A stretch of 64,000 nucleotides of DNA from DATJSN01 sp035504095 (GTDB lineage Bacteria; Planctomycetota; Phycisphaerae; WQYP01): assembly GCA_035504095.1 (NCBI GenBank), contig DATJSN010000045.1, forward strand, positions 1 through 64,000, given 5' to 3'. The notes under the pieces were generated by a model. The model ran no database searches and was not told where the DNA came from. It saw only the letters and a program-made list of their open reading frames with translations. This document shows positions 17,373 to 24,972 of this stretch, piece by piece. Positions within the stretch are counted from its first letter, which is position 1. Every line of letters begins with the position of its first letter. Made by a program: the position numbers and the translations under genes.

Positions 17373-18383
17373 TTAGAACTGTTCGAGGAACCGCACATCG
17401 TTTTCAAAAAACGCCCGGATGTCGTCAATGCCATGCTTGCGCATGGCGATGCGTTCGATCCCCAGGCCGAATGCAAACCCGGTGTATATTTCTGAATCAA
17501 TGTGCAGCATCTCCAGAACGTTCGGGTCCACCATGCCGCAACCGCCCAGTTCAATCCACCGCGATGATCCATCGGGGTAGTGAAATAAAATGTCGACTTC
17601 GGCACTGGGCTCGGTGAAGGGGAAAAAGCTGGGCCGAAAACGCGTTTTAACTTCCGGCCCGAAAAATCCCCGCGCGAATTGATTGATGCACGTTTTCAGA
17701 TCGACCATCGTCACGTTTTTATCCACTACCAGCCCTTCAAGCTGGTAAAACATGAATGAGTGCGTAGCGTCCACCGTATCCGGCCGATAAACGCGACCGG
17801 GTGCTACGATTCGCACCGGAGGCTTTTGGCTCTCGAGCACCCGAATTTGCACGCTGCTGGTTTGGGAGCGCAGCATATAGGGCGCCGCCTTCGCCGCGCG
17901 CTGCAGATAAAAATTATCCAATGGATCACGTGCCGGATGCTGTTTCGGCACATTGAGCGCTTCAAAATTATGAAATTCGTCCTCAAGTTCGGGGCCGTCG
18001 GCGACGGCAAAACCCATCCGCGCAAATAACTCCGTCAGTGCATCGATCGTTTGCGTGATCGGGTGCAACGTCCCTAGATGGTAAGAATCAAAAGATATTT
18101 TGCCCGGTTCGGTTACGTCGATATGTAATTGTACATCCGCGGCCTGCGCATCAATGCGCGATTTGGCCTGGTCAAATCCAGCCTGTACAGCGTCTTTAAC
18201 TTCGTTAAGTTTCTGGCCGAATTGGCGTTTCTGGTCCGCAGCGATCGTACGCAACTGTTCTGCGGCTTGTTTGAGCAAACCCTTGGTACCAAGGTATTTG
18301 ATGCGGAATGCTTCGACCTGCTCTTTGGACGCCAGAGAGGCCAGTTCCGTTTTGGCAGCGGCAAGCAGGTCATCCAGATTCAT
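17373..18383 (-). CDS. pheS: Phenylalanyl-tRNA synthetase alpha subunit
   Basis: The 336-residue catalytic subunit of the (alpha-beta)2 enzyme. It has an N-terminal coiled coil (about 1-80). The class II core then contains HPITQTIDALTELFARMGF, LRSQTSSVQIRVLE (motif 2 region), FEGLVVD-type sequence FYQLEGLVVDKNV, and the motif 3 region FAFGLGIERIAMRKHGI. It follows rplT by 37 bp. The beta subunit pheT, normally next, is absent here; aguB follows instead. Confidence 0.95.
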   Translation of the reverse strand: MNLDDLLAAAKTELASLASKEQVEAFRIKYLGTKGLLKQAAEQLRTIAADQKRQFGQKLNEVKDAVQAGFDQAKSRIDAQAADVQLHIDVTEPGKISFDSYHLGTLHPITQTIDALTELFARMGFAVADGPELEDEFHNFEALNVPKQHPARDPLDNFYLQRAAKAAPYMLRSQTSSVQIRVLESQKPPVRIVAPGRVYRPDTVDATHSFMFYQLEGLVVDKNVTMVDLKTCINQFARGFFGPEVKTRFRPSFFPFTEPSAEVDILFHYPDGSSRWIELGGCGMVDPNVLEMLHIDSEIYTGFAFGLGIERIAMRKHGIDDIRAFFENDVRFLEQF

Positions 18384-18420
18384 CGCGGCCGATCCATTGG
18401 CTCAGAAAAATTATGAATTT

Positions 18421-18789
18421 TTATGCAGCTTGTAAGCCAAGCGCTTCACGAACTTTTGCCGCCAAAGCGTCAAACGCCGCCGGATCGGCAATGGCGATTT
18501 CACTCAAACTCTTGCGGTTCAATGTGATCTTGGCCTTGGCCAGACCCGCAATCAGTTGGCTATAACGCAATCCCCGGCTACTGGCCGCGGCGGATAATCG
18601 CGTGATCCATAATGCCCGGTAGTCGCGTTTCTTTTCCTTGCGTCCACTGAAACGATTCGCCCCGGCCCGCAGCAGCGTCTCGTGGGCAGTTTTATAAAGT
18701 TTGCTGCGTCCACCAACGAACCCCTTGGCTCGCTTGAGAAGCCGTTTGTGCCGTTGTTTTCTGGCAGCGCCGATTCTTACACGTGGCAT
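18421..18789 (-). CDS. rplT: Ribosomal protein bL20
   Basis: A 122-residue bL20 with the signature HKRLLKRAKGFVGGRSKLY, the long basic helix ANRFSGRKEKKRDYRALW, and the C-terminal rRNA-binding part TLNRKSLSEIAIADPAAF. It is an early 50S assembly protein and, in several bacteria, autoregulates the rpmI-rplT mRNA. It lies 36 bp after rpmI. Confidence 0.96.
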   Translation of the reverse strand: MPRVRIGAARKQRHKRLLKRAKGFVGGRSKLYKTAHETLLRAGANRFSGRKEKKRDYRALWITRLSAAASSRGLRYSQLIAGLAKAKITLNRKSLSEIAIADPAAFDALAAKVREALGLQAA

Positions 18790-18825
18790 ATGAAAATCCT
18801 CTTACTCGTTTTTCCGATTGATTGA

Positions 18826-19032
18826 TTACGTCCTGGCGCCCGGGCCAAGCAATGTAATCATTTTATCCGCGAACGGCCCGGTCAGAGCCGTAGTGCCGCG
18901 CAGGCGGCGACGGCGATTTCCGGACTTGTTACTCTGTAAATGTCCCTTATTATGTTTATGAAACTTTACCTTACCGCGAGCGGTTACTTTAACCCGTTTT
19001 TTAAGCCCTTTATGCGTTTTCATCTTTGGCAC
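18826..19032 (-). CDS. rpmI: Ribosomal protein bL35
   Basis: A 68-residue bL35 starting (M)PKMKTHKGLKKRVK and continuing HNKGHLQSNKSGNRRRRLR. The start is GTG at 19030-19032 with GGAG about eight bases upstream; the frame is open about 48 codons further but that part lacks homology. It is paired with rplT as usual, but infC, which normally leads the operon, is missing from this strand upstream. Confidence 0.93.
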   Translation of the reverse strand: MPKMKTHKGLKKRVKVTARGKVKFHKHNKGHLQSNKSGNRRRRLRGTTALTGPFADKMITLLGPGART

Positions 19033-19304
19033 AACAGTATCTCCATTTCGCCCAATTCGAGTTTGTTCCGTCCGCCGTCCGCGGTTTGAATCAGGTAATT
19101 TAACCGAAGAATTCCTAAAATAAAAGTTAAGTCCATGTCGAGCCGGTTCAAGCTGGTGGTTCCGCACCTGCGCCATGTAAAACCGCAGTCTGATGTTAGC
19201 GGATGCCTATGTATACGAAATCTATATATCCGGATTAAGTCAGAAATGGAGGCTGGACCGGATCAAGATAGAGCCATAGGGTCACCATATCAATTTATCT
19301 GTTA

Positions 19305-20774
19305 TTATTGAGCGGACAAGTAAGCATAAAATTTTTGAGCGTCCTCATTTCCGAGATGCGCGGCTCTTGCGGTCCAGGCAACCGCCTTGTTAATGTCTTT
19401 ATTCACACCATAACCATAATAGTAGCAATAACCGATGTTATACATAGCCTCTGTATTTCCGGCAGCAGCAGCATTTTGAAACCAATACAGAGCCTGTTTG
19501 TAATCTTGGGCCAAGCCACGGCCGGTGGCATACATCAAACCGATGTTGTTCATAGCATTAGGATTTCCACATGTCGCAGCCTTTTGAAACCAGTCCATTG
19601 CCTGCTGATAATTCTGAGCTGCACCTTCGCCGTATTCGTAATCAACACCGATATTGAACATAGCCACAGGTTCACCTAAAGCTGCGGCCTTTTGATACCA
19701 TACAAAAGCTTGTTGGTAATCTTGATGGACGCCATGACCTTGATCATATGCCACACCGATATTGTACATCGCATCAGAATTCCCCAGTGCCGCAGCCTTT
19801 TGATACCATGCAAAAGCTTGCTGATAATTTTGAATTACACCCTCGCCATTGGTGTAAAGAATACCAACGTTATACATGGCTTTAGCATTCCCTAACGCTG
19901 CGGCCTTTTGATACCATGCAAAAGCCTGTTTGTAATCCTTGTGGAGTCCCAACCCATCAAAGAATAAAGAGCCAATTCCATCCATAGCATCGGCATTACC
20001 AAGTTTTGCGGACTTTTGTAACCAAATCATGGCCTGTCCATAATCCCGCTGTATTCCATCACCACTTTCATAAAGCTCAGCAATGTTTTGCATTGCCAAG
20101 GATGATCCACCATCAGCAGCCTTTTCCCACCAGAAAAGAGCTTGATGGGGATCTTTGGGAACGCCATGCCCCTGTTTATAGAGATTACCAAGGGCGAACA
20201 TTGCCAATACGTTGCCTCCATCAGCGGCTTTTTTATACCACTGCATTGCTTGTCTAAAATCCTGCATTACGCCCAAACCCTGATCATAATGCTGACCGAG
20301 GTTATACATCGCGTCGACAACTCCCGCAGCGGCAGCCGACTGCCACCAATCAATCGCTTTGGAGCGATTTTGAGCGATGCCCAAGCCCTGGTCATAAAGC
20401 TGTCCAATATTAAACATCGCCTCGCCATCGCCGCCGATGGCGGCTTTCTGGAACCAAATCATTGCTTGCGAATAATCCTGAGCTACGCCATAGCCATTCT
20501 TGTAAAGATCACCAATGTTGTTCATGGCATCAAAATTACCTGCTGCCGCCGCCTTTTGAAAATACATCATTGCCTGTTGGTAATTTTTCTGTTCGAAAGC
20601 TTGCCCACCAATCTGGTAATCGGCATCATCGGGTGCCGTCGATTCAGTGGTTGTCGGCACAGCCGCAGCATTTGTTGCGGCTGCGCTGAAAAAGTAGTAG
20701 GTGGAAAGTAGAAAATAGAGTATTATCATTAATGCAAACAATTTAAATAGAATTTGGAAACGTTTCATCTGCAT
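19305..20774 (-). CDS. Sel1-repeat protein, membrane-anchored or secreted
   Basis: From ATG 20774 the protein has 489 residues. The N-terminal hydrophobic segment (LFALMIILYFLLSTYYFF) is a signal or anchor. About eleven consecutive 36-residue Sel1 (SLR) repeats follow, each like AMYNIGVAYDQGHGVHQDYQ followed by QAFVWYQKAAALGN. They form a helical solenoid for protein-protein contacts. At DNA level the gene is a 108-bp-period repeat, so copy number may vary between strains. The frame is open to 20981 but overlaps trpS there. It lies between trpS and rpmI on the same strand; no partner is evident. Confidence 0.85.
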   Translation of the reverse strand: MQMKRFQILFKLFALMIILYFLLSTYYFFSAAATNAAAVPTTTESTAPDDADYQIGGQAFEQKNYQQAMMYFQKAAAAGNFDAMNNIGDLYKNGYGVAQDYSQAMIWFQKAAIGGDGEAMFNIGQLYDQGLGIAQNRSKAIDWWQSAAAAGVVDAMYNLGQHYDQGLGVMQDFRQAMQWYKKAADGGNVLAMFALGNLYKQGHGVPKDPHQALFWWEKAADGGSSLAMQNIAELYESGDGIQRDYGQAMIWLQKSAKLGNADAMDGIGSLFFDGLGLHKDYKQAFAWYQKAAALGNAKAMYNVGILYTNGEGVIQNYQQAFAWYQKAAALGNSDAMYNIGVAYDQGHGVHQDYQQAFVWYQKAAALGEPVAMFNIGVDYEYGEGAAQNYQQAMDWFQKAATCGNPNAMNNIGLMYATGRGLAQDYKQALYWFQNAAAAGNTEAMYNIGYCYYYGYGVNKDINKAVAWTARAAHLGNEDAQKFYAYLSAQ

Positions 20775-20872
20775 ATTCAAACTCAATATTATAGATTCCA
20801 ACTTTGTTACATCACGCCTGATCCATGCCATGATATCTGCTGAATCCCTGAATTCCGTTGTTGTAAACCGCT

Positions 20873-21982
20873 TCAATCGGAGAAAATGATTTTGCGCGGA
20901 ACAAAATTCTGTTTCATCGCCTTTTTGGCTGCCAACAATGTTTCTTCCGCGATGGCGTTGGCTCTGGCCGTTCCTTCGCACAGCACCTTTAATACATGCC
21001 CCTGGTCTTTTTCGTATTCTTCACGCCGTTTGCGCATTGGCTCAATCAAAGCTATAAGCACTTCGACAAGTTTTTTCTTACAGTCCACGTCTCCGATGCC
21101 TCCGGCGCGATATTTTTCTTCCGCCTGATGTACCCATTCTTTATCCGGATTGAACGTTTCATGAAATATCCAAAGCGGGTTATTTTCCACCGTACCCGGA
21201 TCGGTCGCGCGCTTTCGATTCGGATCGGTATATATCGCCATCACTTTTTTCCGCACCGTATCCGAATTGTCGCTTAGATAGATGGCGTTGTTGAGCGATT
21301 TACTCATTTTTAATAATTGCCCCTCGGCATTTGGCGGGCCAATGCCCACCAGCCGTTTTACCCGGCCCAGCAGCGGTTCAATAATTGGAAATAATCCCCC
21401 TGCCGCTACATTATCCTCATCCGGCGTTTGCGGATTTACGCCGCAATACATCTGGTTGAAACGCCTCGCCACTTCGCGTGTTAATTCCAGATGGGCAAGC
21501 TGATCTTCGCCCACCGGTACAAGTTTCGGACGAAACGCCAGAATATCCGCGATCTGCCCCACCGGATAAAGCAGGAATCCGAAACTGTAATTATCGCCCA
21601 GGCCTTTATCGCGAATTTCATCCTTGAGTGTAGGATTGCGCATCAGACGGCCGAAGGGGACCAACATGCTCAGGAAAAATGTCAGTTCCGCAATCGCCGG
21701 CACTTCTGACTGGACAAATATGGTACTTCGTTTTGGATCGATGCCCGCAGCAAGATAGTCCATGGTAATTTCGATGACGTTCTGCCGGATTTGGCCCGGT
21801 TGATCCGCCTGCGTGGTGAAAGCATGTGCATTGGCGATGATAAAGTAACACTCGTACTGGTCCTGCAATTTGACCCGATTTTCCAGTGAACCGACCCAGT
21901 GTCCCAGATGCAGTTTTCCCGTAGGCGTATCGCCCGTTAGGATTCTGGGTCGGATATTTTGACTCGATGGCCGCTGATCCAT
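20873..21982 (-). CDS. trpS: Tryptophanyl-tRNA synthetase
   Basis: A 369-residue class I synthetase charging tRNA-Trp. The HIGH-like motif is TGDTPTGKLHLGHWVGS, and the KMSKS motif is LLKMSKSLNNAIYLS. The dimer-interface and Trp-binding region includes YPVGQIADILAF and VGEDQLAHLELTREVARRFN. Length and start are normal. It is the first gene of the minus-strand run ahead of the Sel1 gene, rpmI, rplT and pheS. Confidence 0.95.
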   Translation of the reverse strand: MDQRPSSQNIRPRILTGDTPTGKLHLGHWVGSLENRVKLQDQYECYFIIANAHAFTTQADQPGQIRQNVIEITMDYLAAGIDPKRSTIFVQSEVPAIAELTFFLSMLVPFGRLMRNPTLKDEIRDKGLGDNYSFGFLLYPVGQIADILAFRPKLVPVGEDQLAHLELTREVARRFNQMYCGVNPQTPDEDNVAAGGLFPIIEPLLGRVKRLVGIGPPNAEGQLLKMSKSLNNAIYLSDNSDTVRKKVMAIYTDPNRKRATDPGTVENNPLWIFHETFNPDKEWVHQAEEKYRAGGIGDVDCKKKLVEVLIALIEPMRKRREEYEKDQGHVLKVLCEGTARANAIAEETLLAAKKAMKQNFVPRKIIFSD

Positions 21983-22129
21983 TCACCGCACTCCATATCA
22001 ATGCGAATGCATTATCCTATCGCTAAAAAACTTGTAAACCCATTTAACCAGTTAACTTGGAATTCTTCGAAATATTTGAACCCGTCTGGATTCTCACAGC
22101 GGTCTGCGTTATTCTATCCGGCGTGTAAG

Positions 22130-22181
22130 AGCCTCTAACCAAATTTGATGCGGATTCAGGCTCATTTTGGTTAGATGCTCT
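22130..22181. repeat. 52-bp hairpin carrying the ends of the foldback element family
   Basis: AGAGCCTCTAACCAAA at 22130-22145 pairs with TTTTGGTTAGATGCTCT at 22165-22181 with one mismatch, leaving a loop of about 20 nt. The outer AGAGCCTCTAAC is identical to the left tip of the 280-bp element at 60070. It looks like an element reduced to its ends. It lies in the 310-bp gap between divergent trpS and ptsI; the rest of that gap shows nothing recognisable. Confidence 0.6.
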
Positions 22182-22292
22182 CAATCATCCAGGCCCTGCC
22201 GTTCCGGCCGGATATCGGTTTTTTCGGTTCAAGCTCCGGGCCCCCCTGCCGACATTGCTCCGCGGCGGGCCTCGCAGCCGGTGAATTTGCAA

Positions 22293-24050
22293 ATGGAAAT
22301 TAAAAAAGGCATCGGTGTTTCCTCAGGGGTCACGGTAGCTCCCGCCTTGGTTCTTAGCGATGACGAACTTCGCATCGGACGTCGCTCGATTACTGAATCT
22401 GAAATTCCCGCCGAACGCAAACGCCTTCTCGCCGCCATCACCGCCGGCAGCGATGATATTCGCGATCTGCGGGACAGTACCTCGCGAAACCTGGGCAAAG
22501 AAACCGGCGCCATCTTCGATTTTCACCTGGGTCTGCTTAACGACACTCAGCTTATGCACACCATTACCCAGGGTATTGAACAGAGTCATTTCACCGCCGA
22601 GTTTGCCGTCCATCGTGCCTTGCGCGACTATGGCAAAAACTTTCTGGAACATCCGGATGCCTATTTTCGTGAGCGTATCAAGGATATATACGACATCGAA
22701 AAACGTCTTCTGCAAAAGCTCATGGGACGGGAAAAAATCCGGCTCAGCGACGTCACCGGACCGGTGGTGATTATCGCCCGCGATCTGACCCCCTCACAAA
22801 CCGCCTCGCTAAACAAGGATCTGGTTAAGGGAATCGCCATTGAGGCCGGTGGACAGACCAGCCACACCGCGATCATCGCCAATTCCATGGGAATTCCCGC
22901 CGTCGTGGGCTTGGAAAACATGGCCCATGAAATTACCTCCGGCGACATGCTGATCATCAACGGCTACAGCGGTTTGGTGATCATTGATCCTGATGAGGCC
23001 ACCATCGCTGAACACAAGTTGTACGAAAAACGCCAGATTAAGTATGAAACTTCGCTCAATTCCATGCGTGATTTGCCCGCGCGTACCAAGAACGGCGTGG
23101 AAATTGAACTTATGGGCAATATCGAATTCCCGCATGAAGTCGACAACGCCCTGGACAAGGGCGCCATAGGAATCGGGCTATATCGAACTGAATTTCTCTA
23201 TCTGGCCAGCGACCGTGAACCGACGGAAAGTGATCATTACGCCGCCTATGCCGAAGTTGCCCGTAGATTAGCGGGAAAACCCGTCGTTATTCGCACTCTG
23301 GATCTCGGCGCGGATAAATACTCACCATTTCAGGATCAAATTCAGGAAGCCAACCCATTTCTCGGTTGCCGTTCTATTCGCCTGTGCCTGGCTAACATTC
23401 GCATGTTCAAAACTCAATTGCGTGCGATCTTGCGCGCCAGCGTACTGGGTGATGTTCGGATGATGTTTCCGATGATTACCACGCCCATGGAGCTTCGTCA
23501 GGCCAAAATGGTCCTTAAAGACACCATGGAAGAGCTCGAAGAAGAAGGCATCCAATACAACCGGCACATGAAAACGGGCATGATGGTTGAAGTTCCATCT
23601 ACCGCCATGGTTCCGCAATTGTTCGTGCGCGAGTGCGATTTTCTATCCATCGGCACCAACGACCTGATCCAATATACGCTCGCTGTTGATCGTGGAAATC
23701 AACGGGTCGCACCGCTTTACAGTGCCGCCAACCCCGCCGTGATTAAATTGATCCAGAATGTCGCTCGCTCGGGAAAACGAGCTGATCGCAGCGTTTCCCT
23801 GTGCGGAGAAATGGGCGGCGATCCCGAATTCACCATTTTGCTGGTGGGTCTGGGTCTGCGCACGCTTTCCATTGCGCCGCACAATATTCCCCAGGTGAAA
23901 AAAGTGATCCGCAGTATTCATACCGACCACGCGGAAAACATCGCGCGTCGCGTCATGAGCTTTGAAAATTCTCAACAAATTATGAATTTTCTGCGCGAAG
24001 AAACTCGCAAGGTCCTTCCTGACATCTTTCGCGAAGATCCTGGACATTAA
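22293..24050 (+). CDS. ptsI: Phosphoenolpyruvate-protein phosphotransferase (PTS enzyme I)
   Basis: A 585-residue enzyme I transferring phosphate from PEP to HPr. The phosphohistidine motif is AGGQTSHTAIIA (about residue 190). The PEP-binding barrel contains GLYRTEFLYL, VIRTLDLGADKYSP, FLSIGTNDLIQYTLAVDR and VSLCGEMGGDP. ATG 22293 begins the family N terminus MEIKKGIGVSSG; 42 further open codons upstream are not conserved. No ptsH or sugar-specific EII gene is nearby. In such genomes the phosphorelay is often regulatory rather than for sugar uptake (inference). Confidence 0.93.
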   Translation: MEIKKGIGVSSGVTVAPALVLSDDELRIGRRSITESEIPAERKRLLAAITAGSDDIRDLRDSTSRNLGKETGAIFDFHLGLLNDTQLMHTITQGIEQSHFTAEFAVHRALRDYGKNFLEHPDAYFRERIKDIYDIEKRLLQKLMGREKIRLSDVTGPVVIIARDLTPSQTASLNKDLVKGIAIEAGGQTSHTAIIANSMGIPAVVGLENMAHEITSGDMLIINGYSGLVIIDPDEATIAEHKLYEKRQIKYETSLNSMRDLPARTKNGVEIELMGNIEFPHEVDNALDKGAIGIGLYRTEFLYLASDREPTESDHYAAYAEVARRLAGKPVVIRTLDLGADKYSPFQDQIQEANPFLGCRSIRLCLANIRMFKTQLRAILRASVLGDVRMMFPMITTPMELRQAKMVLKDTMEELEEEGIQYNRHMKTGMMVEVPSTAMVPQLFVRECDFLSIGTNDLIQYTLAVDRGNQRVAPLYSAANPAVIKLIQNVARSGKRADRSVSLCGEMGGDPEFTILLVGLGLRTLSIAPHNIPQVKKVIRSIHTDHAENIARRVMSFENSQQIMNFLREETRKVLPDIFREDPGH

Positions 24051-24099
24051 CGAAACGCTTTTTTTGCCAGAGACTCTCTATTTCGTTTAAGATTGCTCT

Positions 24100-24378
24100 A
24101 GAATCTATCTCAAACCATAGCGAGAGCCGCGTTTGGCATCAAAGTGGTCAGATGCAAGGAAGAGCGACGAGGTTATATTCGAAAGATAATATGGTGAGGA
24201 GTGTTGACGCCGCAGATGGCCGCTTGGAGGCCAAACCCTTCGGGACGAGGCTGCCTGACCCCGAATCCGGCGTCGCACCTTCTCGCTGTATTGTATTTTA
24301 ATACTCGCTCGTCGATGCTCCTTGGCTCGGAGCCAGGCAGCCGACGTCGCGGCCTCGATATGTTTTGAGATAGATTCT
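24100..24378. repeat. 279-bp foldback element, copy A
   Basis: The ends are inverted repeats: AGAATCTATCTCAAA at the left and TTTGAGATAGATTCT at the right. The interior matches copy B (60070-60349) in blocks, including CAGATGCAAGG, ACGCCGCAGATGG, CCCTTCGGGACG, CTGTATTGTATT, TCGTCGA and GCGTCGCGGCC. Arms 24131-24155 and 24212-24236 are complementary (19 of 25 Watson-Crick plus two G-U). CCCTTCGGG gives a C(UUCG)G tetraloop and GTATT...AATAC (about 24288-24304) a second hairpin. The right tip ends 1 bp before the start codon of the next gene. It occupies nearly the whole 329-bp gap after ptsI. Confidence 0.7.
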
Positions 24379-24379
24379 T

Positions 24380-24904
24380 ATGCCCAAAGAAACACTGTCT
24401 CCCCGAATACGGCACATTTTGCTTTTGAGTACAATGATTGTCCTCGGGTTGCTGGCTTTAGTATTTGCCGACTTGGTAATGCACTGGCGCGCGAAAGTTG
24501 ACCGGATAGCATTTACGCCGCCTAGTCACGACTTTGTTCCCACCCAATCCAGTGTACTACTACTTAACGGCCGGTCACGATTAATCGACCGCTTCAGTAT
24601 TTCATTAAATGGCGGCTTCTCTAATGATCCGCAGTCCTTAATTAATGAACTTTTTGGCCAGGTTCTTTCCGATGTATCGAGCGACCTTAACAAGACTGGA
24701 TCCCCGGAAGTTTCCTTATCGAATAACGGTCCATTTTATACTTATAAAGCTTTTTGGCCCAATAATCAGGGCTTCCTTTTCATGAACTTTTTGGTCAGTT
24801 CTGGTGAGCTTGAGGCCATCAGTTATTTTGGAATGGGCGAGAGTTTTCCACAGGACGATCAGTATTTTCAGGCGCTGTCTGTTAAAATATTCTCCGGAGA
24901 CTAA
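24380..24904 (+). CDS. Membrane-anchored protein of unknown function
   Basis: 174 residues with one N-terminal membrane segment (LLLSTMIVLGLLALVFADLV), then a soluble, probably periplasmic part without cysteines or a recognised motif. The start codon follows the tip of foldback element A directly (GATAGATTCTT before ATG), so the ribosome binding site, if any, lies in the element. It is the first of three same-strand genes of unknown function (24380, 24973, 26645) that look like one operon. Confidence 0.55.
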   Translation: MPKETLSPRIRHILLLSTMIVLGLLALVFADLVMHWRAKVDRIAFTPPSHDFVPTQSSVLLLNGRSRLIDRFSISLNGGFSNDPQSLINELFGQVLSDVSSDLNKTGSPEVSLSNNGPFYTYKAFWPNNQGFLFMNFLVSSGELEAISYFGMGESFPQDDQYFQALSVKIFSGD

Positions 24905-24972
24905 AAAGCCGCAATTCGGCGGCGTTGTCCCTGGTGGAAATGAGGAAAATAAATTTGTTGGTTCATAACCGT

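Noticed and set aside
19305..20774. Periodic repeats as a possible CRISPR array
   Set aside because: The 108-bp period is in frame and encodes Sel1 repeats without unique spacers.
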